Positions 31,933-41,685 of a stretch of 54,443 nt of DNA are shown here, piece by piece; position 1 is the stretch's first letter, and every line of letters begins with the position of its first letter. Source of the DNA: Thermoleophilaceae bacterium (lineage in GTDB: Bacteria > Actinomycetota > Thermoleophilia > Solirubrobacterales > Thermoleophilaceae); assembly GCA_030447875.1 (NCBI GenBank), contig JAUJOA010000003.1:97416-151858 (forward strand), read 5' to 3'. The position numbers were made by a program, and so were the translations under genes. A model generated the notes under the pieces. It saw nothing but the letters and a program-made list of their open reading frames with translations. It did no database searches and had not been told where the DNA came from.

Positions 31933-32068
31933 GCGTCGCGTTATGCAGGCTGACAATGCACAGTCCGCCCCGGGCTCTCGCCGCGGTCCCCGTGCGTCGC
32001 GTTATGCACGCTGACGATCCACAATCCGCCCCGGGCGCCGCGGCGAGCGACGTGTGTCACGTTATGCA
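31933..32068 (+). repeat. Three direct repeats at about 60-bp spacing before the AbiEi/DUF559 gene
   Basis: GCGTCGCGTTATGCA occurs at 31933-31947 and 31994-32008, and a variant GTGTCACGTTATGCA at 32054-32068 (spacings 61 and 60). Similarity extends beyond the core in the first two units (gctgacNatNcacaNtccgccccgggc). The third core contains the ATG of the downstream gene (32064). Apart from these units, the 279-base gap 31785-32063 shows no gene. Confidence 0.7.
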
Positions 32069-32963
32069 TGGCGAGGGGACGGGTGATCTCGCTATCTCAC
32101 GTCTCGCCGCGCGTAAGCATGGCGTCGTCTCCCGCGCACAGCTCGCCGCGGCCGGGTTGGGGCGCGGGTCGATCGCCCACCGCTTGACGGAAGGGCGGCT
32201 CCATCGCATCCATCGCGGCGTCTACCTAGTGGGGCACGCCGCTCCTGCGCCGCTTGCGCGGGAGATCGCGGCCGTGATCGCATGCGGCGAGGACGCGGTC
32301 CTCAGCCACCGCGCGGCCGGGGCACTGTGGGGGCTGGCGGCGGCCGCGGTCGGTGACGTCGACGTGACGGTCCCGGGGCGCAACCCAGGCCGCCGCCCCG
32401 GGATACGCGTCCATCGTGCTCGGAGGCTCGACCGGCGCGACGTCCGTCGCCGCTACGAGATTCCGATGACGGCTCCGGCCCGGACCCTCCTTGACCTCGC
32501 GGCGGTCCTGAGCCGGCGAGAGATCGAGCGCGCTGTGAACGAGGCGCAGATCCGTCGACTCACCCGCCCCGAGGAGCTGCTCGCGGTGCTCGGCCGCTCA
32601 TCCGGACGCGGCGGAGCCGTCACGCTCCGTGCACTGTTGGAGGAGGGCGCACGGACCGCGCCCACCCGCTCCGAGGCGGAGGACCGGCTGCTCGCGCTCC
32701 TGCGCGCGGCTGAGCTTCCCCCGACCGACGTCAACGCGCGCGTCGGCCGCCATGAGGTCGACCTGCTGTGGCGGGAGCAGCGGCTCATCGTCGAGGTTGA
32801 CGGCTACGCCTACCACGCCAGCCGCGCCGCTTTCGAGCGCGATCGCCTCCGCGACGCCGAGCTCCAGGCGGCCGGCTACCGGGTCATGCGCGTCACCTGG
32901 CGCCAGCTTGTGCACGAATCGGAGGCGCTGATCGCGCGCGTAGCGCAGGCACTCGCCAGATGA
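32064..32963 (+). CDS. AbiEi-type N-terminal domain / DUF559 nuclease-fold protein
   Basis: A 299-residue protein from ATG 32064. Residues 10-60 (ISRLAARKHGVVSRAQLAAAGLGRGSIAHRLTEGRLHRIHRGVYLVGH) are the AbiEi antitoxin-type winged-helix N-terminal domain. The middle resembles the AbiEi C-terminal region (VTVPGRNPGRRPGIRVHRARRLDRRDV, TAPARTLLDLAAVLSRREIERAVNEA). The end is a DUF559 / Vsr-like PD-(D/E)XK domain: TRSEAEDRLLALL, VGRHEVDLLWREQRLIVEVDGYAYH, and the final YRVMRVTWRQLV. Such stand-alone fusions are common in actinobacteria and have no paired toxin here, so a toxin-antitoxin role is doubtful. The start sits in a 60-bp repeat array. Confidence 0.82.
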   Translation: MHGEGTGDLAISRLAARKHGVVSRAQLAAAGLGRGSIAHRLTEGRLHRIHRGVYLVGHAAPAPLAREIAAVIACGEDAVLSHRAAGALWGLAAAAVGDVDVTVPGRNPGRRPGIRVHRARRLDRRDVRRRYEIPMTAPARTLLDLAAVLSRREIERAVNEAQIRRLTRPEELLAVLGRSSGRGGAVTLRALLEEGARTAPTRSEAEDRLLALLRAAELPPTDVNARVGRHEVDLLWREQRLIVEVDGYAYHASRAAFERDRLRDAELQAAGYRVMRVTWRQLVHESEALIARVAQALAR

Positions 32964-32995
32964 AGTGGCAGCCGCGCCGTCAGGCGGCCGGCGCC

Positions 32996-33949
32996 TCAGG
33001 CGGCGGCCATCGCCTTGCGGATGTCCTTCGGCAGCATGAAGCGCACATCCTCCTGCACGACCTCGAACTCCGACACCTCCTGGGTGCCTCGCGCGCGGAA
33101 GAAGTCGACCAGTCGCTGAACGAGCTCCTCGGGCGCGCTCGCACCGGAGGTGATGCCCACGACGCGCTTGCCCTCGAGCCACTCCTCCTCGACCTGCGCC
33201 TCGTTGTCGATCAGGTGCGAGTCCGCGCCGTGATCGCGCGCCACCTCCACCAGCCGGTTCGAGTTCGACGAGTTCCTGGACCCGATCACGAGCACGAGAT
33301 CGCATGCATGGGCCATCTGGCGGACGGCCGCCTGACGATTCGTGGTGGCGTAGCAGATGTCGTCGGTCCGAGGGCCGACGATGTTGGGGAACCGCTCTCG
33401 AAGCTTGAGGATGATCGCGTTGGTCTCGTCCACGGACAGTGTGGTCTGTGAGACGAAGGCGATGCGGTCTGGATCCGCGACCTCGAGCGAGTCGACATCC
33501 TCCTCGGTCTCGATCAGGACGATGCTCTCGGGGGCCTCCCCCATCGTGCCCTCGACCTCCTCGTGACCGGCATGGCCGATCAGAACGATCGTGTACCCGT
33601 CGGCCGCGAACTTCTTGGCCTCGACGTGGACCTTGGTGACGAGCGGGCAGGTGGCATCGATCGTCTTGAGCTCCCGGCGCTCGGCGTTCGCGTGAACGCT
33701 CGGGGCGACCCCGTGCGCGGAGAAGACCACCGTCTCGCCTGCGGGCACGTCGGTCTCCTCGTCGACGAAGATCGCCCCGCGCTCGCGCAGCTGCTCGACG
33801 ACGTGCTTGTTGTGAACGATCTCCTTCCGCACGTAGACGGGGGGGCCATAGAGCTCGAGCGCGCGCTCGACCGTTTGAACGGCCCGGTCCACGCCCGCGC
33901 AGTAGCCGCGCGGGGCGGCGAGAAAGAGCTTCTCCGGTGCCAGGGCCAT
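32996..33949 (-). CDS. ispH: 4-hydroxy-3-methylbut-2-enyl diphosphate reductase (LytB)
   Basis: A 317-residue Fe-S enzyme, last step of the MEP isoprenoid pathway, forming IPP and DMAPP. The three cluster cysteines are present: Cys17 in APRGYCAGV, the one in DATCPLVTKVH, and DICYATTNRQ. The substrate motifs SAHGVAP, GHAGHEEVEGTMGE and IGSRNSSNSNRL are intact. ATG 33949 lies 3 bases after the stop of the M28-family peptidase gene, so the two are co-transcribed. As a 4Fe-4S enzyme it depends on the SUF system encoded upstream in the window. Confidence 0.97.
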   Translation of the reverse strand: MALAPEKLFLAAPRGYCAGVDRAVQTVERALELYGPPVYVRKEIVHNKHVVEQLRERGAIFVDEETDVPAGETVVFSAHGVAPSVHANAERRELKTIDATCPLVTKVHVEAKKFAADGYTIVLIGHAGHEEVEGTMGEAPESIVLIETEEDVDSLEVADPDRIAFVSQTTLSVDETNAIILKLRERFPNIVGPRTDDICYATTNRQAAVRQMAHACDLVLVIGSRNSSNSNRLVEVARDHGADSHLIDNEAQVEEEWLEGKRVVGITSGASAPEELVQRLVDFFRARGTQEVSEFEVVQEDVRFMLPKDIRKAMAAA

Positions 33950-33952
33950 CAA

Positions 33953-34849
33953 TCAGAGTGTACGAAGCAGCTGGAGGACCGTCTCACCGACGGCGTCGAC
34001 GCTTTCCGCTGAGACCGCCGACAGGTCGTCGCAGCGCTTGTGGAAGCAGGGAAAGTCGAAGTCGATGAGGTCGATGGCCGGCACGCCGGCGCGGCGGAAC
34101 GGCACGTGATCGTCCAGGATCGGTCCCCGAGTGGCGTCGGGGAAGACATCCTCCTGTCCGACCTCCGCGGCGGCCTCGCGTAGCCGCGACCACAGCCGCC
34201 GGTCGGAGTTTGCCTCGCGCGGGATCGAGAGGTCCCTGTCGCCCACGAAGTCGAGCAGGATCATGGCCTCGGCGCCCTCGTGAGCGGCCGCGGCGACCTT
34301 GCTTCCGCGCAGGCCGCGCTGCTCGAATGCGTCGTCGGGCGTTCCGCGCGGGCTCTCCTCGCCGTCGAAGAGGATGAAGACGACGCTCGGGTCGAGCTCA
34401 CCGGGCTGGATCGTCCGCGCCAGCTCGACGACTGTCGCTGTGCCGGACGCGCCGTCGTTCGCACCGACGAACCCGGGGATGTCCTTCGTGTCGTAGTGGG
34501 CGCCGACCACGACCATGCGGTCGGGATCGCTCCCCCGCACCTCCCCCACCACGTTCCGCAGGCCGCCCGGGACTCGTTGGTAGCGGCCGTTCGGAAGCTC
34601 CTCACGAAGCAGGGCGGCGAGGCGGCGCGCGGGCCGGGACCCGGCCGGCCGCGGCCCGAGCTCGACCTGACGCTCGAGGAGCTCGAACGCTCGCGATCCG
34701 TCGAATCGGTCGACCGCCGACCTGGGCGTCTTCCCTCGGCGGCCATCGGTCGGATCGCTCGCGAACGGCAGGTTGCCGCTCACCGCGAGGGCGACCGACG
34801 CCACACCGAGGAGCAGCGTGACGAGCAGGATCACGACCAGGGCACGCAT
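33953..34849 (-). CDS. Secreted or membrane-anchored M28-family zinc peptidase / glutaminyl-cyclase-like protein
   Basis: A 298-residue protein from ATG 34849 (GTG 34870 would add seven residues). The N-terminus is a signal peptide or anchor (MRALVVILLVTLLLGVASVALA). Metal ligands of the M28 fold are visible: VVGAHYDT, GANDGASGTA, FDGEE, a later Asp in LLDFVGD, and a terminal His in DFDFPCFHKRCDD. The DDHVPFRRAGVPAIDLIDF block and the short length resemble glutaminyl-peptide cyclotransferases as much as aminopeptidases. Directly upstream of ispH, same operon. Divergent from the acyltransferase at 35014. Confidence 0.82.
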   Translation of the reverse strand: MRALVVILLVTLLLGVASVALAVSGNLPFASDPTDGRRGKTPRSAVDRFDGSRAFELLERQVELGPRPAGSRPARRLAALLREELPNGRYQRVPGGLRNVVGEVRGSDPDRMVVVGAHYDTKDIPGFVGANDGASGTATVVELARTIQPGELDPSVVFILFDGEESPRGTPDDAFEQRGLRGSKVAAAAHEGAEAMILLDFVGDRDLSIPREANSDRRLWSRLREAAAEVGQEDVFPDATRGPILDDHVPFRRAGVPAIDLIDFDFPCFHKRCDDLSAVSAESVDAVGETVLQLLRTL

Positions 34850-35013
34850 CGGTCCCAGATTGTGCTGCACGCCCCGGCACTTCAGCGCCCGTTCAGCACG
34901 TCGCGAAGAATCCTGCGCCGCGAGCGACGCGCCGTCCGGCAGACGGCAAGAGAGCTGTCCGACGACTGATCGTCCTCCCGTCGCCTCAGCTCGCTCGCGG
35001 GTAGTCTTCCGCC

Positions 35014-36492
35014 ATGGCGACCGAGCACAAGGACCGCCTGACGGCGATCGACGCCTCGTTCCTCGCCCAAGAGCACCAGGCCTCCCACATGCACGTGGGC
35101 GCCGTCATCCTGCTGGAGGGGCCGCCGCCGGCCCATGAGGATTTCCTCGAGGGGCTCGAGTCGCGCCTTCACCTGATCCCCCGCTACCGGCAGAAGCTCA
35201 AGTCCCCGCGCTTCGAGATGGGACGGCCGTTCTGGATCGACGACCCTCGCTTCAACCTCGACTACCACGTGCGCCAGACCGCGCTACCCGCGCCGGGCAC
35301 GGACCAGCAGCTCCGTCAGCTCGCGGGTCGCATCTTCTCCCAGCGGCTCGATCGGTCGAAGCCGCTGTGGGAGCTGTGGGTCGTGCACGGCCTGACGAAG
35401 AACCGCTTCGCGGTGATCAGCAAGACCCACCACGCGATGGTCGACGGCGTGTCCGGCGTCGACATCGCCACCGTTCTCTTCGACCTCTCCCCGATTCCGC
35501 CCGAGAACCCGCCCCCGGCTCGAGGGTGGACACCGAATCCCGAGCCCTCGCAGGCGGAGCTCGTGGCCGAGGGCGTGAAGGGCCTCGTCAGGACCCCGCT
35601 CGAGCTGGCGGGCAGGGCAGCTCACGCCGTTCAACACCCGCGGAGCTCGGTGAACGAGATACGCGAGGCGGCCGAGGCGGTCGGCGAGATCGCCTGGGCG
35701 GGGCTCAATCCAGCACCGGACATCCCGCTGAACCAACCGATCGGCCCCCATCGGCGGCTCTTCTGGGTCCGCAGCCGGCTGGAGGACTTCAAGGCTGTGA
35801 AGGATGAGTTGGGCGGAACGGTGAACGACGTGGTGCTCACGGTCGTCTCGGGCGCACTCAGGCGCTGGCTGCGCGCGCGCGGCGTTCGAACCGAGGGCCT
35901 CGAGATGCGAGCGCTGGTGCCCGTCTCGATTCGCGGCGAGGACCAGCACGGCCAGCTCGGCAACCGCATCGCGGCGATGCGCGGGCCGTTGCCCGTCTAC
36001 GTGGACTCCCCGGTGGAGCGCCTCCGGATCGTGAGCGAGGCGATGAAGGGGCTCAAGGAGTCGAAGCAGGCGCTCGGAGCGGAGGTGCTCGCCGGGCTGC
36101 AGGGCTTCGCTCCGCCTACGATCCTCGCGCAGGCCTCGCGGCTGAACTTCTCCACGCGCCTCTTCAACATGATCGTCACGAACGTGCCCGGGCCGCAGTT
36201 CCCGCTCTACATGCAGGGGCGCGAGCTGCTGGAGATCGTTCCCGTCGCGTTCCTCCCCGACAACCACGCCATGGCAATCGCGATCATGAGCTACAACGGC
36301 AACGTGGACTTCGGCCTGCTCGGAGACTTCGACGCGATGCCGGACCTCGAGCACTTCGGGGGAATGCTCGAGGAGTCGCTCGCCGAGCTGCTCGACGTGG
36401 CCGGGAAGAGAAAGCCGCCCGCGAAGCGCGCCGCGGCGAAGCGCCGCGGCTCGGCGAAGAACGGCAGGCCGCGCACGGCGAGCCGCTCGTAG
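35014..36492 (+). CDS. Wax ester synthase / diacylglycerol acyltransferase (WS/DGAT)
   Basis: A 492-residue acyltransferase. The active-site motif HHxxxDG is HHAMVDG (His139, His140, Asp144). Other family blocks: RLTAIDASFLAQE near the N-terminus, PLWELWVVHGL before the motif, and NVPGPQFPLYMQGRELLEIVPVAF plus GNVDFGLLGDFDAMPD near the end. It transfers acyl groups from acyl-CoA to diacylglycerol or fatty alcohol, producing storage lipid. The last 35 residues are Lys/Arg/Ala-rich, perhaps for lipid-body or nucleic-acid contact. The ATG lies 6 bases after a TAGTCT box, typical of leaderless transcripts. Confidence 0.95.
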   Translation: MATEHKDRLTAIDASFLAQEHQASHMHVGAVILLEGPPPAHEDFLEGLESRLHLIPRYRQKLKSPRFEMGRPFWIDDPRFNLDYHVRQTALPAPGTDQQLRQLAGRIFSQRLDRSKPLWELWVVHGLTKNRFAVISKTHHAMVDGVSGVDIATVLFDLSPIPPENPPPARGWTPNPEPSQAELVAEGVKGLVRTPLELAGRAAHAVQHPRSSVNEIREAAEAVGEIAWAGLNPAPDIPLNQPIGPHRRLFWVRSRLEDFKAVKDELGGTVNDVVLTVVSGALRRWLRARGVRTEGLEMRALVPVSIRGEDQHGQLGNRIAAMRGPLPVYVDSPVERLRIVSEAMKGLKESKQALGAEVLAGLQGFAPPTILAQASRLNFSTRLFNMIVTNVPGPQFPLYMQGRELLEIVPVAFLPDNHAMAIAIMSYNGNVDFGLLGDFDAMPDLEHFGGMLEESLAELLDVAGKRKPPAKRAAAKRRGSAKNGRPRTASRS

Positions 36493-36547
36493 CCGCGGGC
36501 CGCGTCCTACTCGATCGTCGGCCGTCGCCCTTGCGGCGTCGCGCGAG

Positions 36548-37039
36548 CTACCCCGGCAGCTCGCGCCCGAGCCACTCCTCGTAGAAGCCCTCGAGGTCCG
36601 GCACGAAGTCGTGGATGACCGGATACCCGGGGGGCACCGCCTCCACCTCGAGCAGGGTCTTGCAGCCCGGGCAGAAGTACTCGCGCAGGACGTTCCAGCG
36701 CGGGTCCCCGTGCATCTTCTCCGGATAAATCTCGCGCAGCGCCTCCTCGGTGTCGCGCACGTGGATCAGCGACTCGAGCTTCCAGTTGTCCGTGTACTCG
36801 CAGAACTCGTGCCCGCAATCGCACTTCACCACGTAGCGCCCGGCGCCCTTCGCCACGATGTGAAGGTGCTCTCCGAACGGCAGCACGATCGGCTCGTCCC
36901 ACCCCACCCGCTCCTGAAGCAGCGCCAGGTACTGATCGAAGCGATCCGGATCCTTGTGCGCCGACTGAATAGCGCGGACCTGCCCGCGCGGGAGCCGCTC
37001 CTCGACGAGGTCCCGAAGCGTCTGCGAGTCGAGGCTCAC
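36548..37039 (-). CDS. acxC: Acetone-carboxylase-type gamma subunit
   Basis: A 163-residue zinc-binding small subunit from GTG 37039. It has two cysteine clusters, KCDCGHEFC and FCPGC, and the family sequence IHDFVPDLEGFYEEWLGREL at the C-terminus. In acetone carboxylase the gamma chain (about 20 kDa) joins alpha and beta subunits in an (alpha beta gamma)2 complex. It follows the alpha-type subunit by 35 bases, giving the classical order beta-alpha-gamma. It could also serve a related ketone (acetophenone) carboxylase. Confidence 0.88.
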   Translation of the reverse strand: MSLDSQTLRDLVEERLPRGQVRAIQSAHKDPDRFDQYLALLQERVGWDEPIVLPFGEHLHIVAKGAGRYVVKCDCGHEFCEYTDNWKLESLIHVRDTEEALREIYPEKMHGDPRWNVLREYFCPGCKTLLEVEAVPPGYPVIHDFVPDLEGFYEEWLGRELPG

Positions 37040-37074
37040 GCCCGAGCCCTCGCTGAACTGTCAGCTGTCAACTG

Positions 37075-39345
37075 TCAACCCTCCGTGCCTGCCGCGCTGC
37101 GCATCTGAAGCGCGAGATCGACCTCAGGCGTGGCAACGGGAAAGTCAAACCCCTCCGGCAGCTCCCAGAAGCTCCTGAACTCCTCCGCCCACCGCTCCGA
37201 GAGCCTCATCGACTCGGCGTACATCCGCTGCACCGGCTCGATCATGTCGTGACCGAGGATGCGCTGGCGCTCCTCCTTCATCCACTCGCGCGCCGGCACC
37301 GCCTTGCTTCCGCGCTCCTCACGCAGCTCGGTGCGCCGGCGCTCGGTGCCGTCGGGGTCGCCCGGCACCACGCCGTAGATCGACTCGGTGTACCGCGGCA
37401 GCAGGTGATCGCCGTCGACGTCTGACATCACGGACTCGTACGGTCGCTCCAGCGGATCGCCGAGCCCGGCGGCGCCGCGAAATGGGCACAGGTAGAGATC
37501 GCCCTGACGCATGACCTCGGGGAGCGTCACGGTCTCGATGTCGAACTGATGGTCGCCCTTGACGGCGCGCGCGAGCTCCGAGTCGGCGGGATCGGGCTCG
37601 TGGACCGGATAGGGAGCGCGCCGCTCGACCAGCTCGAGGAAGTCGGTGTTCCGCACGTTGTGGCGATAGAGCGGTGCCGCCGGGTAGCCGCCCCACAGGC
37701 CGGCCTGGATGAACACGCGGCCGTTGCCGATGTTCTGCATCTCGTAGAACGGCGTCTTCCACGCCAGCCGCAGCGCCTCGTAGCCCGAGCCGCCGCGATG
37801 CCGGCCCGGTCCCGCCGTGTTCGGCTTGACGCGCTGTCCGATGTAGAGGAAGGGCTCGATCAGCTCCCACATCTCCATGTCGCCCATGTCGCCCTCGGGG
37901 TTCCACATGGCCGCCGCGTAATCGAGGCCGTCGAGGACCATCTTCGCGCCGCCGCCGACGCACGAGAGGCCGAAGTTGGTGGTGGCCGACTGGTTGCCGT
38001 ACTGGTCGATCCCGCCGCCCTGGAACGCGTTGGCCGTGAGCCCGTAGGGCGCCAGCACCTCCTCCACGAAGCCACGCGCCTGGAGCGCCCGCGAGATCGA
38101 CTTGATGAAGCCGGTGAACGACGGGATCAGGAAGAACCAGGCGTTGCCGGTCGAGGCCTGGGGATTCGAGTGGTTCGCCCACGTGCCCGGCGGGAAGTTG
38201 GTGCGCATGCCGAAGTACGCGCCGTCGTTGACCTTGTCGTTGCAGATCAGCGTCTGGGTCATCTGCACCCAGACGGCGCCCTGCATGGCCGACGGCGCGC
38301 AGTTGGCCGAGTGGTAGCCCCACGACGACGCGCCCTCGTAGTCGAGCTCGAACACGCCGTCGCGGGTGATCCGGATCTCGACCGGCGCGTGCATCATGCC
38401 GTCGCGGCGCGCGTAGCTGGGGAGCTGCTCCTCCTTGCCGAAGGTGAGCTCGGTGAAGCCGGGCGCGCGGTAGCGGCCGGGTACTGTCATCTCCTTGATC
38501 CGGCTCCTGAACGAGCGCCGTCCGTCCTCGATCACCTCGCGCACGAAGCGCTTGTAGGTGTCGAGCCCGTCCTCGAGGATCACCCGCTCCACCGCCTCCC
38601 GGACCATGTGGCAGCCCGCCAGGCGCGTGCGCTCGTCGAGCGTCCAGTACATGGGCGTGCGCGTGCCCTTGAGGCCGGCGAGCACGTGATCGCGCCAGAG
38701 CTCGTCGTCCGAGCCGATCTTCTTGGCCGGCAGGTCGATGCCGTCCTCGAAGCGGGAGATCGGGCCGATCGGGACCGAGCCCGGCGTCTTGGCGCCGATG
38801 TCGATCTCGTGAGTCACGCCGCCGGCCCAACCCACCAGCTCGCCCTCCCAGAAGATCGGGACGATCGTCTGGACGTCGGCGTTGTGCACGTCGCCGATCA
38901 TCGCGTCGTTGTTGCAGAAGATGTCGCCGGGACGGATCCCGGGGTTCTCCTCGTAGCCCTGACGGACCATGTACTTGATCGCGTCGGACATCGTGTGGAC
39001 GTGCACGATGATCCCGGTCGAGAGCGCCACCGAGTCGCCCTCCGGCGTATACAGCGCGAAGCACAGCTCGCCTATCTCCTTGACGATCGGCGAGGCGGAG
39101 ATGTTGAGAGCGGTCTCCCTGGCGGTCACGAGCCCGCCGCGCAGCCGCGAGAAGAGCTTCTCGTAGCCGATCGGATCGCCGGCCTTGAGCGCGAGGTCGT
39201 CCAGGCCGTGATAGCGCCCGGTCTCGGCGAACAGGCGCTCCGACTCCTCGAGCATCTCCCTGGCGCTGCGCCCGTCCCAGCCGATCGGCGCCGCCCCGTC
39301 CTCGGTCAGCTGCTCGAGCTCCCGCGTGCCGTCGACCATCGCCAT
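37075..39345 (-). CDS. acxB: Acetone-carboxylase-type alpha subunit (HyuB/hydantoinase B family)
   Basis: A 756-residue hydantoinase-B-family subunit. ATG 39345 with GGGGAGAG upstream; it lies 2 bases after the stop of the beta subunit. HyuB hallmarks: FSRLRGGLVTARETALNISASPIVKEIGELCFALYTPEGD, GDIFCNNDAMIGDVHNADVQTIVPIFWEGELVGWAGGVTHEIDIG, NHSNPQASTGNAW and GRHRGGSGYE. Length is close to that of acetone carboxylase alpha (about 776). The enzyme carboxylates acetone to acetoacetate using ATP, requiring Mn; substrate range cannot be fixed from sequence. Confidence 0.88.
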   Translation of the reverse strand: MAMVDGTRELEQLTEDGAAPIGWDGRSAREMLEESERLFAETGRYHGLDDLALKAGDPIGYEKLFSRLRGGLVTARETALNISASPIVKEIGELCFALYTPEGDSVALSTGIIVHVHTMSDAIKYMVRQGYEENPGIRPGDIFCNNDAMIGDVHNADVQTIVPIFWEGELVGWAGGVTHEIDIGAKTPGSVPIGPISRFEDGIDLPAKKIGSDDELWRDHVLAGLKGTRTPMYWTLDERTRLAGCHMVREAVERVILEDGLDTYKRFVREVIEDGRRSFRSRIKEMTVPGRYRAPGFTELTFGKEEQLPSYARRDGMMHAPVEIRITRDGVFELDYEGASSWGYHSANCAPSAMQGAVWVQMTQTLICNDKVNDGAYFGMRTNFPPGTWANHSNPQASTGNAWFFLIPSFTGFIKSISRALQARGFVEEVLAPYGLTANAFQGGGIDQYGNQSATTNFGLSCVGGGAKMVLDGLDYAAAMWNPEGDMGDMEMWELIEPFLYIGQRVKPNTAGPGRHRGGSGYEALRLAWKTPFYEMQNIGNGRVFIQAGLWGGYPAAPLYRHNVRNTDFLELVERRAPYPVHEPDPADSELARAVKGDHQFDIETVTLPEVMRQGDLYLCPFRGAAGLGDPLERPYESVMSDVDGDHLLPRYTESIYGVVPGDPDGTERRRTELREERGSKAVPAREWMKEERQRILGHDMIEPVQRMYAESMRLSERWAEEFRSFWELPEGFDFPVATPEVDLALQMRSAAGTEG

Positions 39346-39347
39346 GG

Positions 39348-41464
39348 TTAGCTCTCCCCTTCGGTCGTCAGGTGGAAGATCCGGTGGCGGTCGAGCCGGG
39401 CCCGGCGCCCGGGGGGCACCGCGAACGTGTCGGCCGGCGACTCGATCACGGCCGGCCCCGCCACCTCGTGTCCCGCGCTCAGCCCGTCCTGCTCGTAGAT
39501 CGCGGTGTCCTCGAAGCCGTCCCGCCACCAGACCGCGCGCCGCGCCTTGGGCTCGGGCTCGCTCATGACCTCGTCCTGGTCCGGAAGCGCGGGCTTCTCC
39601 ACGTCGACCGCGCCGGTGACGATCACGTTCGTCACGAGGTAGCCGAGCTCGGGGGAGCGCGCCGAGCGCGCGTACAGCTTGCCGTAGGCGTCCTCGAACG
39701 CGGCGATCAGCGCGTCCACGTGCTCGCCCTCCGACAGCTCCTGGTAGGGAGAGTAGATCTCGAGGTCGTTCAGCTGCCCGTAGTACTGCATGCGCACGTA
39801 GTGCTTGAAGCGGATCTGGTCCTCGGCCACGCCCGACTTCCCGAACTCCGCCACCACACGCTCGCGCAGCATCTCCCAGCCGCCGTCGATGAAGATGCCG
39901 AGCCCGGCCTTCTCGTCCTCGTCGGCGCCCGGCTGGATCGGCATGTCGATGGTCAGGTCATAGCGGTACTCGTAGTCGCCGCAGGCGCAGCCGAACGCCG
40001 AGAACCCGGCCGCCCAGGCGGGCACCAGCACCTCGCGGTAGGGCACGCCCTCCGTGTAGCCGGCTACGTGCAGCGGACCGCCGCCCCCGTAGCAGAGCAG
40101 CGTGTAGTCGACCGGCGAGTAGCCCTTGCCCAGCACCTGCGCCACGGCCTGGTACTTGAGCGTCTGGTCGAACAGCTCCACCACGCCGGCCGCGGCGTGT
40201 TCGACGGACAGTCCCAGGGGCTTCGCTATCCGCTCCTCGATGGCGGCACGGGCTCGGTCGGGGTCCAGCTCGATGTCGCCGCCGAGGAAGTAGTCGGGGT
40301 TCACGCGGCCGAGCACGAGGTTGAGGTCGGTCACCGTGGGCGTCTCGAGCCCGCCCTCGGCCCAGGACACGCCGATCGCCGCGCCGGCGGAGTCGGGCCC
40401 GAGCTCGGGGCGTCCGGAGTTCGGATCGATCCGGACGAACGAGCCGGTGCCCGCCCCGATCGAGTCGACCTGCACGAGCGGCAGGTTCAGGAGGAAGCGG
40501 CCGATGTCGGGGATCTGGCGGATGGCGAACTCGCCGCTCGTTATCAGCGCGATGTCGAAGCTCGTGCCGCCGATGTCCGTGCAGAGGACGTTCGCCCCGG
40601 CGGCCCGGCCGTTCGAGAGCCGCTCGGTCAGGTAGCGGGCACCGATCACGCCGCCGATCGGCCCGGAGATGAGCGTGCGGGCGAGCTCCTTCGCGTCGAT
40701 CGAGATCGTGCCGCCGTGCGCGGCCATCACCCGCAGGTCGAACTGGGCCCCACCGTCCTTCGTCACGCCGCGAACGCGCTGGAGCTGCTCGCGCGAGGGC
40801 TCGGCCGCATAGGCCTCGATCAACGTCGAGTTGAGGCGCGGAAGGTCGCGGCGCATCGGATACAGCTCGGAGGACAGGAAGAGCGGCAGCCCGGGCGCCA
40901 GCTCGGCGGCAATCTCGCGGATGCGGTCCTCGTGCTCCGAGTTGCGATAGCTGTACAGAAGGCTCACGGCCACCCCCTCGACCCCCGCCCCGGCCAGCTC
41001 CTCGATCGCCTTCCGCGCGTCGTCCTCGTACAGGGGGATCGGTCGCCGAACAGGTCGATCCGCTCGCGGACGCCCTTGACGAGCTCGCGGGGCACGAGCG
41101 GCTCGTTGTGGTGATGCGTGGCGACGTGCAGCCGGTCGGCGTACGAGTAGCCGAGGTAGGTCTGGATCCCGCGCTCGAGGCGCAGCATGTCCTCCATCCC
41201 GCCGGTCACTATCACGCCGACCTTGCGCCCCTTGCGCTCGAGCAGCCGGTTCAGCATCGCCGTGCCCGAGTAGATGCCGGAGACGATCCCCGGGAGCGCC
41301 TCCTCGGCCGTCATGTCCCAGTAGCCGAGGGCGTCACGCGCGGAGCTCATGAAGCCGAGCGACTCGTCCTGGGGCGTGGTCTGCGCCTTGCCGACCACGA
41401 AGCCGCCCGCGCGGTCGACGACGAACGTGTCCGTCATCGTTCCGCCCGCGTCGATAGCGAGCAC
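39348..41464 (-). CDS. acxA: Acetone-carboxylase-type beta subunit (HyuA family), one apparent frameshift
   Basis: About 705 residues if one base lost near 41040 is restored. The N-terminal part VLAIDAGGTMTDTFVVD carries the ASKHA phosphate loop, then GTAMLNRLLERKGRKVGVIVTGGMEDMLRLERG. The frame breaks at RIDLFGDR and resumes one frame away with IPLYEDDARKAIEELAGAG, then VAVSLLYSYRNSEHEDRI, CTDIGGTSFDIALI and CYGGGGPLHVAGY. This subunit phosphorylates the substrates with ATP. GTG 41464 is the best available start but no clear ribosome site is seen. First gene of acxABC; a palindromic pair at 41686-41724 lies upstream. Confidence 0.86.
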
Positions 41465-41685
41465 GCGCGGATCACGACCGTCCTTTGAAGCCTCTCCCGG
41501 CAGCCTCGCTCCTTTCCCTCGCGCGCACTCTAGCTCGCGGTGACCGCGGGGCGGATCACCGGCGTCCAACCTCTACCGCTGCTACCCCTTCCTACCGGGC
41601 GTGGGCGCCGGGGGCGACCCGTTCACCAGCGCGGAGCCGTCCGGCTCGCCCTCTCAGCCGGACGCTGGCCGATTACGGATACGGT

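Noticed and set aside
31933-32068. Short CRISPR array before the AbiEi/DUF559 gene
   Set aside because: Only three imperfect repeats, similarity continues into the spacers, and no cas genes are present.
32064-32963. Active toxin-antitoxin module
   Set aside because: AbiEi-type N-terminal domain only; no AbiEii nucleotidyltransferase toxin gene next to it, and the neighbours are housekeeping genes.
38102-38317. Plus-strand small open frame inside acxB
   Set aside because: Antisense to a conserved hydantoinase-B region; no independent evidence.
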